A stretch of 64,000 bases of DNA from Corynebacterium glaucum (GCF_030408855.1 NZ_CP047358.1:1736001-1800000), one strand, 5' to 3'. Counted from the first letter of the stretch, positions 28,106 to 37,558 are shown. A program made the numbers and translations. Notes: generated from the sequence alone by a model not told the origin.

Positions 28106-29347
28106 ATGACTACCCCAGGCGCACCGAAGCCCGACGACCGTCCAGATGACGGCCACTCGTACGACCCAGGCAACAGCTACGATTCTGGATCCACGCACTC
28201 GGCGAGCGGCGATGGTGATTCGTCCGGCTACCAGCCGTGGGCCTCGCAGCAACCCAATGCACAGCAGTGGGGTGGGCCGCAGGCGTACGGCCAGCCCGCG
28301 GGTGGTCAGCAATGGGGTGGCCAGCTCGGACAACCTCAGCAGCAGTGGGGTGGGCAGCCACAGTACGGGCAGCCGATGGGTGGTCAGCAGTGGGGTGGGC
28401 AACCGAACTACGGCCAACCGATGGGCGCTCCGCAATGGGGCGGGCAGCCCGGCCAGCCTCAGCAACAGTGGGGGCAGCCTGGGCCGCAGCAGTGGAACCA
28501 AGGGGCGCCGGCTGCTCCGGCAACACCGCGAGCTCCACGCAATCTGCCCGAGTGGCCGACATGGGTGTACGCCTTCCAGCTCCTAATCACCTTCATCGCG
28601 AGCTTCCTTTCCGTGGCCAATGTGGGTGGCGACCTATTCGGATACGGCAGTTTTCACGTTGGTTTGAATTGGTGGGGCCGGTTCGATCTGCAGAGCTCGG
28701 GTTACGGCAAGTTCGCAGATAATTTTGTGACTCAGGGTCTGCTTGAGGAGCTCAACGCTGAGGCAGGCTCAGGCTTCATGGTGTTTACGACGTTGCTCCT
28801 TCTGGTTCTTTACGGCGTCGCGGTCTATTTCGGCGTGGTCAAGAAATGGAAGCTTGCGTCAATACTCGGGATCGCCGCCGGCGCGATTCAACTTCTTGCG
28901 GTCATCATCGCTGCGATAGCGGCAAGGCAGAATGAAGAGGACGTCATCGTCAAGCTCGGTGCCGGATGGTGGCTGTGGCTGCTGATCTCCCTTGTCACCC
29001 TGGCGCTATCCATTGCCCTTCTCGTGATGGGTAAGGACAAGCTCGAGGCACAGGTGAACAAGGCACGGGCATCGGCAGCTGCCAACCAGGGTCAAAACGA
29101 TGCTGCCGGAGCACCCGTGAACCAGGCACCGTTCAACCCTGCTGCTCCGCAGCAGTCTCCGAACCCGTGGCAGCAGCCGAACCAGCAGAACGCCGGTGGC
29201 TGGAACCAGCAGTGGCCTGGCTCGGGCTCAACGAGCTGGACCCAAACGAACCAGCAGGACAAAGGTTCTAACGACTGGGCACGTCCTGAAAGCGACTACG
29301 AATCCGACGAACCATCTGGTTTCACGGATCCCGAAAAGAACCAGTGA
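28106..29347 (+). CDS. Membrane protein with Gln/Gly/Pro-rich repeats
   Basis: 413 aa from an ATG after GGAGG. Residues ~35-148 are a low-complexity tract of imperfect QQWGGQP, YGQPMGG and QPQQQWG units. About four membrane helices follow between residues 150 and 310 (WVYAFQLLITFIASFLSVAN, VFTTLLLLVLYGVAVYFG, ASILGIAAGAIQLLAVIIAA, LWLLISLVTLALSIALLVMG). The C-terminus is again Gln/Asn-rich and ends acidic. Such tracts occur in actinobacterial membrane proteins that cluster or bind other proteins; the exact role is unknown. Confidence 0.75.
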   Translation: MTTPGAPKPDDRPDDGHSYDPGNSYDSGSTHSASGDGDSSGYQPWASQQPNAQQWGGPQAYGQPAGGQQWGGQLGQPQQQWGGQPQYGQPMGGQQWGGQPNYGQPMGAPQWGGQPGQPQQQWGQPGPQQWNQGAPAAPATPRAPRNLPEWPTWVYAFQLLITFIASFLSVANVGGDLFGYGSFHVGLNWWGRFDLQSSGYGKFADNFVTQGLLEELNAEAGSGFMVFTTLLLLVLYGVAVYFGVVKKWKLASILGIAAGAIQLLAVIIAAIAARQNEEDVIVKLGAGWWLWLLISLVTLALSIALLVMGKDKLEAQVNKARASAAANQGQNDAAGAPVNQAPFNPAAPQQSPNPWQQPNQQNAGGWNQQWPGSGSTSWTQTNQQDKGSNDWARPESDYESDEPSGFTDPEKNQ

Positions 29348-29390
29348 TCCGGAGCCTGTGGGCGAGGGTTTCGCTCTCACCCCAGGGCAA

Positions 29391-30011
29391 TCACAGGAGC
29401 GACACCCTGATAAGGCGTTCCAACATTGAAGCGAATTGATCGGGTGTCATTGACGCGTGGGGCTGCACCTGCAGTACATAACGGGACATCAGAGCCCCCA
29501 GCAGGACAATCGAGTTCTGCACTACCGCGTCGGCTGTACTCAGCCGAGGGTGGCCCGGATGCTGTGCCCGCAATCCGAGAAGGAGTTCTTCGGCGCCGGC
29601 AAGAATTTCACGCTCGAAGTAGCCGGATACGATTGCCCTGGTGTCGTCGTCTTTCATTGCGTATCGAAACGCTGGCAGTACTCGCTCTTGAAAGGGAGAC
29701 GATTCGCAATAGGTAACGAACGTGCGGGCAAGCAGCTGAGGGAACTGGCCAGGCGGGAGTTCCGGAACCGAACTTACTGAGCGCAATATCGCGGACGCGC
29801 TCAACCCATCGAGCACCGCTTCGCAAAACAACGCATCTTTGCTACCGAAGTAATAATTCACCAAAGCGTGATCCACGTCGGCTTCAGCCGCGATTCCTCG
29901 AAGCGTCGTGCCCGCGTATCCATTCTGGAGAAACTGCATCCTAGCTGCATGAAGGATGAGCTCTCGACGTCTCGATGGTTCGCTCGGGCGACCGCGGCGT
30001 TTATTCACCAT
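29391..30011 (-). CDS. TetR-family regulator of the ABC-2 exporter
   Basis: 206 aa from the ATG at 30011, with TAGTGT seven bases upstream. The DNA-binding head (RRELILHAARMQFLQNGYAG, TTLRGIAAEADVDHALVNYY) is followed by FGSKDALFCEAVLDG and a helical ligand domain with RPAR/Rv-like features. It is divergent from the ABC exporter genes with 38 bases between start codons, so it most likely represses both directions. The ligand is unknown. Confidence 0.88.
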   Translation of the reverse strand: MVNKRRGRPSEPSRRRELILHAARMQFLQNGYAGTTLRGIAAEADVDHALVNYYFGSKDALFCEAVLDGLSASAILRSVSSVPELPPGQFPQLLARTFVTYCESSPFQERVLPAFRYAMKDDDTRAIVSGYFEREILAGAEELLLGLRAQHPGHPRLSTADAVVQNSIVLLGALMSRYVLQVQPHASMTPDQFASMLERLIRVSLL

Positions 30012-30049
30012 GCTGGACACACTAGCTGGCGAACGGTGACACTTTCGCT

Positions 30050-30751
30050 ATGAAACCAGACCCGGATACTCCCGCAGTTGCTATGCGGAACGCGCGAGCC
30101 CGAATCCTTCAGCCTGTTTCCTTCACCTTGCCCCAAGGTTCGATAACCGCGCTTGTCGGCCCTTCAGGATCAGGCAAGACCACGTTGATGCGCATGATCG
30201 TGGGCACGCAGGCGCGTGTCGACGGCACTGTGCACGTGCTTGGACTGCCCGCAGGTCATCGCCAACTGCGCACCAAGGTCACGTACGCAACCCAGCAAGC
30301 TAGCGTGTTCGACGAACTCTCCGTGCGAGAGAACCTTAGCTATGTTGCAGACATTTACGGGCTTCGCCGCAACCGAATCGACGAAGTGGTCGGCCAGCTC
30401 GATCTGACCGCCAAGATCGACGAGCCGGTGCGCAAGCTCAGCGGTGGTCAACGCAGCCGCGTAAGTCTTGCGGTTGCCCTACTGCCAGATCCGGAACTTG
30501 TCGTCCTTGACGAGCCAACGGTCGGCCTCGACCCCATCCTGCGAACCCAGATGTGGGACCTGTTCAAGGAGCTGGCCCACAAGGGCACCACGCTGATTAT
30601 CTCGAGCCACATCCTGGATGAAGCCGAGCACTGCGAAAACGTGTTGTTCATTCGCGACGGCAAGGTGAGCCACACGCACGCGGAAACCATCAAACGCGAA
30701 ACCGGTGCAGCAACGCTTGAAGCGGCATTCGTGGAGGCGATGACCAAATGA
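30050..30751 (+). CDS. ABC transporter ATP-binding protein (ABC-2 exporter)
   Basis: 233 aa. Walker A GPSGSGKTT near residue 35, Q-loop in TYATQQASVFDELSV, signature KLSGGQRSRVSLAVAL, Walker B LVVLDEPTVGLDP and switch histidine in IISSHILDEAEHCE. The whole matches DrrA/CcmA-type exporters for drugs or lipids. Its stop overlaps the permease start by four bases (ATGA), giving translational coupling. Confidence 0.92.
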   Translation: MKPDPDTPAVAMRNARARILQPVSFTLPQGSITALVGPSGSGKTTLMRMIVGTQARVDGTVHVLGLPAGHRQLRTKVTYATQQASVFDELSVRENLSYVADIYGLRRNRIDEVVGQLDLTAKIDEPVRKLSGGQRSRVSLAVALLPDPELVVLDEPTVGLDPILRTQMWDLFKELAHKGTTLIISSHILDEAEHCENVLFIRDGKVSHTHAETIKRETGAATLEAAFVEAMTK

Positions 30752-31488
30752 GGGCAAGTTTTGCTGTGGCCAAGCGGGTCGGCAACCAGTTGCGACGGGA
30801 CCCACGAACTCTCGCACTCATTTTCGTGTTGCCAGCTGTCTTAATGTCTCTGCTGTATTGGATCTTGAGCAATACCGGATTATTTGACCGCATCGCGCAC
30901 GCAGTCCTCGGGGTGTTTCCGTTCCTCGTAATGTTCCTTGTCGCATCCGTGACCACGCTTCGCGAGCGCAGTTCCGGAACACTGGAACGAGCGCTCACAA
31001 TGCCGGTGCGCCGGATCGACATCATCGTCGGTTACACACTGACCTTCAGCCTGGTTGCGGTTGCGCAGACACTAATCACCGTCGTTGTCTGCACCCGGCT
31101 ACTCGACTTAGGTATCGAGGGGTCACTCGCTGCGTTCGTTGTGGTTGCTTTGCTCAGCGCGCTTACTGGCACCACCGCAGGATTGTTGGCGTCTGCTTTT
31201 GCCCGTACGGAGTTCCAGGTTATGCAATTCGTCCCCGCTGCGATCGTTCCCCAATTCCTGCTCTGTGGCGTTATCGTGCCCCGGGAAGAAATGCCGCATG
31301 CCCTCGAGTTGCTCTCACACGCCATGCCGATCAGCTACGTCGTCGACGCGATGCTCGCGTTAAGCACCGCACCTACCCCGTCTGCGTTTCCCAAAGGCGA
31401 TCTGGCAACTGATATCGCCATTCTTTCTGGATTCTGCGCGGCATTCGTCGCGCTCGGCGCAGCGAGCCTGCGCCGGAAAACACCTTAA
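30748..31488 (+). CDS. ABC-2 type permease
   Basis: 246 aa with six predicted helices: N-terminal anchor LALIFVLPAVLMSLLYWIL, FPFLVMFLVASVTTLRERSSGTLER, YTLTFSLVAVAQTLITVVVC, FVVVALLSALTGTTAGLLAS, then QFLLCGVIVPREEMPHAL and a final helix. The ERSSGTLERAL loop is the ABC-2 membrane signature. It pairs with the upstream ATPase as a two-gene exporter, possibly of antimicrobial compounds given the TetR control. Confidence 0.9.
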   Translation: MRASFAVAKRVGNQLRRDPRTLALIFVLPAVLMSLLYWILSNTGLFDRIAHAVLGVFPFLVMFLVASVTTLRERSSGTLERALTMPVRRIDIIVGYTLTFSLVAVAQTLITVVVCTRLLDLGIEGSLAAFVVVALLSALTGTTAGLLASAFARTEFQVMQFVPAAIVPQFLLCGVIVPREEMPHALELLSHAMPISYVVDAMLALSTAPTPSAFPKGDLATDIAILSGFCAAFVALGAASLRRKTP

Positions 31489-31542
31489 GAAGTCTGAGCG
31501 CCCGAGGTGAACTTCGAGAGCGCATGGTGAGCCTAGACGGTG

Positions 31543-32082
31543 TTACTTCATGGCATCGCCGAGCAGGTGAGCGACTGAACATTCTTCGGCGTTGTCGAGG
31601 TTGATGCTGGCATTGATGTTGTAGAACGCCATAACCGCGATCATTTGGGTGGCCTGGTCACGGTTCACGCCGAGGTGTTCGATAGCCAAGTCGCGTAGGC
31701 GTTCAACCCCGTTTCTGGTCGCGGAAGCGATCTCATCGTCAGAGGTGGCGGCAGCCCAGGCATGGACCTGGATCGTGAGCAAGTCACGGTCTTCTGCGAC
31801 GAGGTCGTCGTAGCTGGTGGCGAGTACAGCGAGACGTTCTTCTGCTGGAGTGTTCTCGACGGCAGCCGTCAGAGTCGCGATGATGCGGTCGCAGGCCGCT
31901 TCCCATGCCGCGATGAACATCGCTTTCTTTGTGGGGTAGAGCTGGAACAAGTAGGGCTGCGAGACACCTACAGCTTCGGCGATCGCCGAGGTTTTCGTGC
32001 CGTGGTACCCGGAGTGGGCGAATAGGTGGATCGCTGCCTCGACGACCTCGTTGCGTCGTGCCTGCGCTGTGGAGCGTGCCAT
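31543..32082 (-). CDS. TetR-family regulator of the MMPL transporter
   Basis: 179 aa. The N-terminal helix-turn-helix (RRNEVVEAAIHLFAHSGYHG, KTSAIAEAVGVSQPYLFQLY) is followed by PTKKAMFIAAWEAAC and a ligand domain. It is divergent from the MMPL gene. Two operator-like palindromes lie in the shared gap, one next to its own start, so autoregulation and repression of the transporter are likely. Confidence 0.9.
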   Translation of the reverse strand: MARSTAQARRNEVVEAAIHLFAHSGYHGTKTSAIAEAVGVSQPYLFQLYPTKKAMFIAAWEAACDRIIATLTAAVENTPAEERLAVLATSYDDLVAEDRDLLTIQVHAWAAATSDDEIASATRNGVERLRDLAIEHLGVNRDQATQMIAVMAFYNINASINLDNAEECSVAHLLGDAMK

Positions 32083-32095
32083 TCTCTCATCATAT

Positions 32096-32146
32096 CGAGT
32101 AGTCGCTAAGTTATGCTACATTCGCAACTTAGCGGGTACTCGCTAA
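32096..32146. promoter_or_regulatory. Paired TetR operators between regulator and MMPL gene
   Basis: The downstream site has TTAGCG (32129-32134) and CGCTAA (32141-32146) around GGTACT. The upstream site CGAGTAGTCGCTAAGTT (32096-32112) is a diverged second copy in mirror orientation, matching 15 of 17 bases of the complement of 32126-32142. Confidence 0.78.
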
Positions 32147-32198
32147 TTGATTACCAATGTGCCGCGGTCTGAGGTCGGGGTGAGAGGGGAAACGAAAA

Positions 32199-34490
32199 AT
32201 GATGTCTCGTGCTGAGGGGATGGAAACGTCCAAGCAATCGGTGAACCGACACTGGGGAGCAGTGGTGACACTCGCCGTGGCTTTCGTGTTGTCGGGGCTG
32301 TCGATGTTTGGAGTGATGCAGATTGGGCAGACGCTAAAGGAGGGCGGATGGACGGTGGCAGGCTCAGGCCCTGCCATAGTCACCGAGGGTCTGTCCGAGG
32401 GGTTCGAGGGGCGTGGCCGCACCAATGTGACCCTCGCGGTGACCGATACCCGGCACGAGGTGGGCGATCCGGAGTTCAACGAGCGGGTGCAACCGGTCAT
32501 CGAACGGGTCACCACGGATCCCGCACTGGAGGTGACCTCGTCGGTGGGCTGGTTAAGCGGCCCAGCCATCGCGGCGAACTACATCGGCGAAGATTCCCGC
32601 ACGGTGCTGACGATCATCGGCAGCGATCTGCTGGTCACTGAAGCGACCACTGTGCTGGGCGATCTACAGACGCAGTTGGATGCCGAGCTGGAGGGGTCTG
32701 GGCTCGAGGCGCGACTAGTGAGCCCGGATGCGTTCTGGGGGCAGATCAACGCCGACTCCTTGTCGGGGCTGGTGATGGCGGAACTGATCGCATTGCCGTT
32801 GATCATCTTGGTGCTGCTGTTCCTGTACCGAAGTGTCGCGGCGGTCGTGGTGTCGATGCTCTCGACCGGGATCGCGATCGTGCTGTCGCTGGGCACGGTG
32901 AACCTGATCGGGCAATTCGTCGAACTGTCCTCGTTCACGTTGAACGCGGTAACGATGCTCGGGCTCGGGGTGTGCGTGGACTACACGCTGTTCGTGGTGC
33001 GCCGCTATCAACGAGAGCTGACGGCCGGGCGCTCCCCGGACGAAGCGCTGGAGGTCGCCAGACGCACGTCGGGGCACACGGTCATCGCGTCGGGTCTGAC
33101 GATCGCTGCGGCCATGGCAGCGCTGTTCCTGGTTGATCTCGCGATCATCCGGTCCCTTGCGCTCGGCGTAATCGTAGTGGTGCTGTTCTCCCTGCTGGTT
33201 AGCGTCACCGTCGCGCCCGCGATGTTGCAGTTACTTGGCGGGAACGTCAACTGGGGCCGTGTGCGCATCCCTGGCCGCAAGGCGCGGGTTGAGGCGTCTG
33301 AATCGGCGATCTCGGGCAGCGCCCGCCTGGTAGTGAACCGCCCCATCGCCTCGCTCATATTCGGTGCTTTGGGGCTCGGGTTACTCGCGATCCCGGCAGT
33401 ACAGCTCACGACGTTCACCCCCGATGCGCGGATCGTGAACACCGAGGCCCCGTCACGGCAAGGCTACGATGTCGTCGCCGAGCAGTTCTCTATCGGATCG
33501 ACCGCCCCGATCCAGGTACTGCTGAGCGCAGACGACGGTGATTTCACCGACCTCGATTTTAAGGAAGTGACCAGCCTGATCGAGGAGTTTGAACGCATCG
33601 AGCACGTCGACCGGGTGCGCTCCCCGTTGAACGTGCTTACCGAGGTCTCGCCGCAAGACCCTTTCGCCGCACTCGGTACTCCCGTCATGGACGCACTCCC
33701 AGAAGAGCTGGTGCAACAGCTCGGAGTCTTCCTGTCCTCCGATCGAACGAAAATGCTCGTAGAGGTCGAGGTCGACGACTGGGCCGCCAGCGACGCGACC
33801 CGCGCCGCGTTGGAGCAGGTGAACAATACCCTTGAACACACGGAATTCTCGGGCATCACCTGGGCGGTCGGCGGTGAGACCGCGCAGGGTGTGGTCAGTA
33901 ACGCCGAGATCGCCAACGCGCTGCCGTGGGTGGTCGCGCTGATGCTCGTGGTCATCTTCGTGCTCCTGATGGTCACGTTCCGGTCGATCGTGATCCCGCT
34001 GGTTGCAATCGGCGTGAACCTGCTCAGCGTCGGCGCGACCTACGGGCTCATGGTGTTGGTATTCCAGCACGGCTTCCTCGCGGACCTCCTCGGGTTCCAG
34101 GTCTTGGGATACGTGCAGAACTTCGTGCCCGTGTTGCTGCTGGCGCTGCTGTTCAGCCTCGCCACGGACTACCAGGTATTCCTCATCTCTCGCGTCCGGG
34201 AGGAATACCTGCGCACCGGAGACAACACGTCCGCGATCGCCAAAGGGCTCACTGCCACCGCCCCGCTCATCACCGGTGCAGCGCTACTAATGGTGGTCGT
34301 CTTCGGCGCGTTCGCGTTCACGGGCGTCGTTCCGATCCAGCAGCTCGGCTTCGGCCTCGCCGTCGGTATCGCCCTGGACGCGACCATCGTGCGCATGATC
34401 GTTGTGCCTGCCGCGCTTCGGCTAACCGGGCGCGCCACCTGGTGGTTTCCCGGAACCAAGCCCCCGACCCCCCAACCGTCGGAGGCCTAG
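32199..34490 (+). CDS. MMPL/RND-family transporter
   Basis: 763 aa with 11-12 membrane helices in two repeats. Helix 1 is followed by a large extracytoplasmic loop, then LPLIILVLLFLYRSVAAVVV, TMLGLGVCVDYTLFVVRRYQRE with the family's Asp-Tyr proton relay, and SGLTIAAAMAALFL. The second repeat has LATDYQVFLISRVREEY and GFGLAVGIALDATIVRM. It exports lipids or drugs using the proton gradient. It has no C-terminal extension of the mycolate-exporter MmpL3 type. TetR control suggests a drug efflux role. Confidence 0.9.
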   Translation: MMSRAEGMETSKQSVNRHWGAVVTLAVAFVLSGLSMFGVMQIGQTLKEGGWTVAGSGPAIVTEGLSEGFEGRGRTNVTLAVTDTRHEVGDPEFNERVQPVIERVTTDPALEVTSSVGWLSGPAIAANYIGEDSRTVLTIIGSDLLVTEATTVLGDLQTQLDAELEGSGLEARLVSPDAFWGQINADSLSGLVMAELIALPLIILVLLFLYRSVAAVVVSMLSTGIAIVLSLGTVNLIGQFVELSSFTLNAVTMLGLGVCVDYTLFVVRRYQRELTAGRSPDEALEVARRTSGHTVIASGLTIAAAMAALFLVDLAIIRSLALGVIVVVLFSLLVSVTVAPAMLQLLGGNVNWGRVRIPGRKARVEASESAISGSARLVVNRPIASLIFGALGLGLLAIPAVQLTTFTPDARIVNTEAPSRQGYDVVAEQFSIGSTAPIQVLLSADDGDFTDLDFKEVTSLIEEFERIEHVDRVRSPLNVLTEVSPQDPFAALGTPVMDALPEELVQQLGVFLSSDRTKMLVEVEVDDWAASDATRAALEQVNNTLEHTEFSGITWAVGGETAQGVVSNAEIANALPWVVALMLVVIFVLLMVTFRSIVIPLVAIGVNLLSVGATYGLMVLVFQHGFLADLLGFQVLGYVQNFVPVLLLALLFSLATDYQVFLISRVREEYLRTGDNTSAIAKGLTATAPLITGAALLMVVVFGAFAFTGVVPIQQLGFGLAVGIALDATIVRMIVVPAALRLTGRATWWFPGTKPPTPQPSEA

Positions 34491-35089
34491 CGCGCGAGGT
34501 TCAGATCCACGTCGAACGGCCCGTTGGGGCCAGAAACCCGACCACGTGAGGTGAACTGCCAAATCGCGGGTTCTGGAAAGCCGAAGGGACGCGGCCAGCT
34601 GGCGGGATCGTACAGGCCCTCGGGTATCGCGATGGGTGCGTCAACGCGCGGATTGTCGCGCCAATCGGCAAGCCACAGTGCCCCGAACTGGCGCACGTCG
34701 GCGATCCGCATGTGACGACGCCAGTAGTTCGCCGTGGTGTAGATCCCCGCTACCTCGAAGCCGCGTTGGGTGAAGAGGGAGTGCGCTGACGAGACGTCGA
34801 TAAGCGAAAGCCCCTGTGGGGACTCGACGTCGAGCCAAACTGGCAACCGCAACTCCCCGACTGCTGAGTGTGCGGCCTCGACCTGCTCGGTGATGGTGGT
34901 GCCTTCGGACGGTGCGCGCAGGTAGTGGTAGGTGGCGATGTCGGTGATGCCGGCGCTGCGGGCGCGGGCGAGGTGCTCGGTGAACGCCCGGTCCTGGTAG
35001 GTGCCGTCGGTGGTGCGCAGGATGGCGAAGTCGAAGCCGGTGAAGTCGAAGCTTGGCTGGTGCTCGGAGACATCGACGCCGAGTCGCAT
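34487..35089 (-). CDS. GH25 lysozyme-like protein
   Basis: 200 aa, nearly the whole protein being the GH25 barrel: GVDVSEHQPSFDF at the start, FAILRTTDG, TYHYLRAP, WLDVESPQG with the catalytic Asp-Glu, and GIYTTANYWRR. The family cuts the MurNAc-GlcNAc bond in peptidoglycan. No signal peptide, anchor or cell-wall-binding repeat is present, so export is unexplained. It carries a GCTTATCGACG copy in the codons for SLIDV. It lies seven bases downstream of the NUDIX gene on the same strand. Confidence 0.88.
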   Translation of the reverse strand: MRLGVDVSEHQPSFDFTGFDFAILRTTDGTYQDRAFTEHLARARSAGITDIATYHYLRAPSEGTTITEQVEAAHSAVGELRLPVWLDVESPQGLSLIDVSSAHSLFTQRGFEVAGIYTTANYWRRHMRIADVRQFGALWLADWRDNPRVDAPIAIPEGLYDPASWPRPFGFPEPAIWQFTSRGRVSGPNGPFDVDLNLAR

Positions 35090-35096
35090 CGTTGAC

Positions 35097-35630
35097 TTAG
35101 CGCTTGGACAGGCCCATGCGCGGGGTGAAGCGCTCGGGGTGGCGGCGGTGGGCGGCGGCGTCGGCGATTGCGAGGCGCCACTTCGGGTTGGTCACGGGCA
35201 TCTGGGAGATGGGGAACCAGCCGACCTCGCTCGACTCGTCGTCGCCGACCACCGGCTCCGCAGACGGGTCCTCCGGCTCCATGCGCAGCTGGGTGGACAT
35301 GTAGCAGGCGTTATCGCCGTTGGCGTGGGTGATGAAGCCGGTCGCGCCTACACCGAGGATGCCGGCCGGGCGAGTGCGGATGCCGGTCTCCTCCTCCACC
35401 TCGCGCACGGCGCAATCGTGCGGCTCCTCGTTGGGGTCCGCGATGCCGGTGATCGGCGTCCACTCGCCGTTGTCGGCGCGCTTGACCAGCAGCACCTCCG
35501 GTACCGCCCAGGCGGAGTTGGCGGTGGGATCAGTGGGATCGCGCAGGACCACGGCGCAGATGGCGGGCATCCACATCATGTCGTGGCCGATTTTCTTGCG
35601 GGTTTCCACGATGAATTCGGGGATGGGCAC
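35097..35630 (-). CDS. NUDIX hydrolase
   Basis: 177 aa. The NUDIX box is complete, running from Gly in GIADPNEEP to AVREVEEETGI (about residues 62-84), with REVEEE supplying Mg ligands. The surrounding WTPITGIADPNE fits hydrolases of nucleoside diphosphate-linked substrates; the exact substrate is not deducible. It is cotranscribed with the GH25 gene. Confidence 0.9.
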   Translation of the reverse strand: MPIPEFIVETRKKIGHDMMWMPAICAVVLRDPTDPTANSAWAVPEVLLVKRADNGEWTPITGIADPNEEPHDCAVREVEEETGIRTRPAGILGVGATGFITHANGDNACYMSTQLRMEPEDPSAEPVVGDDESSEVGWFPISQMPVTNPKWRLAIADAAAHRRHPERFTPRMGLSKR

Positions 35631-35698
35631 GCCGAGTCCTTTCTGCCGGGGTGAACTACCGGGATTCGTACGGCCCCGAGTGTAGACTCTCAGCCGTT

Positions 35699-36487
35699 AT
35701 GAGCACCGTCCACTCCCCTGCCGAGGCAACGTCCCCAGCGGCGGAATCCGCTCGCTCCGAGCGCCGCACGCTGGTGCAACGCATGCCGTTGCCCGTGTTT
35801 GTCATCGGCTACGGGGCGATAGTGATTGCGCTGGTAGTGATGGTGGCGATGCTGGCCAGCTACCGGGCCGATGCAAAGCTGTCTGAGGTACAGCCGCCCG
35901 ACCCGCAGCAGGCATGGAACCCGGCTCCGCGCGAGGAGGCGAACGTGCGCGCGAGCGTTCGCGGCCACCTCATTCAGAATGCAGAGACCGCTGTGGGCGA
36001 GGCCGGTGTGATGCTGCGGGGCACTATTGCCGACGGCACCTTGGTCGCGGAGCCTTCCCGCGCCGAGCTTGCGGGTCACCTGTCTCGGCTTCTGGAGCAG
36101 AACTGCCTGGACACCGTCACCCTTGCTACCGACGACAACATGAAGATCCACTTCTGGGATTTTTGCTTTAAGTCGGTCCCCGAGCAATCCATCCTGACCG
36201 CCCTGACGCTGGCGTACGAAGAAGGTGCGGATGCCGTCACCTTCATCAACTTCTGGGGCACCGGCGTGGAGCTGGCCTACACCTGGGCGAACCCGGTGAG
36301 CGACGATCAAGCTGACGCCATGGCAGAGGAATGGAAGAAAGAGAAGTTCCCGCAAGGCGTGGACCGGATGCTGTTTACGGCGTACACCGACGACGAGATC
36401 ATCGCCCGCCACGAGGTAAAAGGCGAGAGCTTGATCGAGGACCGCTACCCCACCGGAGAAGCGTTCAAGCAGATGTGGGGCATGTAG
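35699..36487 (+). CDS. Hypothetical single-pass membrane protein
   Basis: 262 aa. One helix at about 31-53 (LPVFVIGYGAIVIALVVMVA), so the N-terminal ~30 residues are cytosolic and the rest extracytoplasmic. The outer part has two cysteines (QNCLDTV and WDFCFKS) that could pair, and conserved-looking AVTFINFWGTGVELAYTWAN. I do not recognise a family. TAGACT lies ten bases before the ATG, a short leader. It converges on the protease gene. Confidence 0.7.
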   Translation: MSTVHSPAEATSPAAESARSERRTLVQRMPLPVFVIGYGAIVIALVVMVAMLASYRADAKLSEVQPPDPQQAWNPAPREEANVRASVRGHLIQNAETAVGEAGVMLRGTIADGTLVAEPSRAELAGHLSRLLEQNCLDTVTLATDDNMKIHFWDFCFKSVPEQSILTALTLAYEEGADAVTFINFWGTGVELAYTWANPVSDDQADAMAEEWKKEKFPQGVDRMLFTAYTDDEIIARHEVKGESLIEDRYPTGEAFKQMWGM

Positions 36488-36490
36488 CGC

Positions 36491-37540
36491 TCACCAGGTC
36501 TGGGTGGTGAACGCGGGTTCTGGAACGACCTTGGTCACCACGCTCATGAGCTGCTCGACGTTTGAGTAGCTCATCATCTTCGGGTTCTCCATGCCCTCCC
36601 AGCACTCCTCGCCCGTGCGGCCGGCCTCTGTACCTGAAACCACGCCGATGACGACGGCGCGGCCATTGACTTGGGTGAACACAGGCCCGCCGGAATCGCC
36701 GGACGCGGCGCACACCGCCGCAATGTCGCCGAAGGTGGGACGCTCATCGTCTACGTCGGTATCGACGATCTGGACGCGCTGCGTTTCCACGAAGTAGCCG
36801 CAGGTGTAACCGGTGGTGCCGCCGGTTTTGCACACCCGCTCGATCGGGGGCAGCTGCTCGCCCACGCCGGTGGGAATCGGATCCCCGACGACTTCCATGT
36901 ACCGGTCGGGATCGGTGATCTCGATGATGCCCACGTCCACGCCCTCGGAGCCGGGGCTGTACAGGTCGGAGTAGATGAACCGGCCGGCCTCTTGGGCGTA
37001 ATCGGTCGCGTACACGGCGTTCGTGGGAAAGACTAGGTCGCCCTCTTTGCCGCAGTGTCCGGCGGTGACGGCGAAATTGCGGCCGTGCACATCGGAGAAT
37101 GAGAACGCCACGGTGCACGACTGAGCGGTGAACGCCACCCCGGCCTGCGGGTAGTGGTCGGTGGACTGGATTTTCGTGCCAGGCGCCCATGCTGCGAACT
37201 CCGGCACAAGGATCTGGTTGATCAGCTCGAACGGCTGTCCCTCAACGCCTTCGCCGTCGGCGGCTGGCGCGAGCTCCTCGAGCGGGGTCTGCACCTCCTC
37301 GCGAGCCTGCCGGTCTTCGACAGTGCCGGTGGGAATCTTCGAGGTCTGCAGCCCCACAAACACCACGGCGGCAACGAGCAGCGCGACCGCAATGACGGCG
37401 AACGTCCACCCCGCGCTGTTGCGTGGCGCAGCGTGTGCAGCGTGCGCAGCGTGCGCGGGGGTGTCGTGTGGCGCAGCGTGCGCCGGGGCACGCTGCTGGT
37501 CTCGGTCCCGGAAGGTACCGGGGTAGTCCTGCTCGGGCAC
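36491..37540 (-). CDS. Membrane-anchored trypsin-like serine protease
   Basis: 349 aa. N-terminal Ala/His/Pro tract (three HAA units around residues 27-38), one helix at about 46-64 (FAVIAVALLVAAVVFVGLQT), an acidic linker, then the protease domain. The triad is His in VTAGHC, Asp in GVDVGIIEI and Ser in ASGDSGGPV. Cysteine pairs fit an extracytoplasmic fold. It is probably made with thrC and the 76-aa gene as one transcript. Substrate unknown. Confidence 0.88.
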   Translation of the reverse strand: MPEQDYPGTFRDRDQQRAPAHAAPHDTPAHAAHAAHAAPRNSAGWTFAVIAVALLVAAVVFVGLQTSKIPTGTVEDRQAREEVQTPLEELAPAADGEGVEGQPFELINQILVPEFAAWAPGTKIQSTDHYPQAGVAFTAQSCTVAFSFSDVHGRNFAVTAGHCGKEGDLVFPTNAVYATDYAQEAGRFIYSDLYSPGSEGVDVGIIEITDPDRYMEVVGDPIPTGVGEQLPPIERVCKTGGTTGYTCGYFVETQRVQIVDTDVDDERPTFGDIAAVCAASGDSGGPVFTQVNGRAVVIGVVSGTEAGRTGEECWEGMENPKMMSYSNVEQLMSVVTKVVPEPAFTTQTW

Positions 37541-37558
37541 GAAGCGGCGGGCTGGGCC

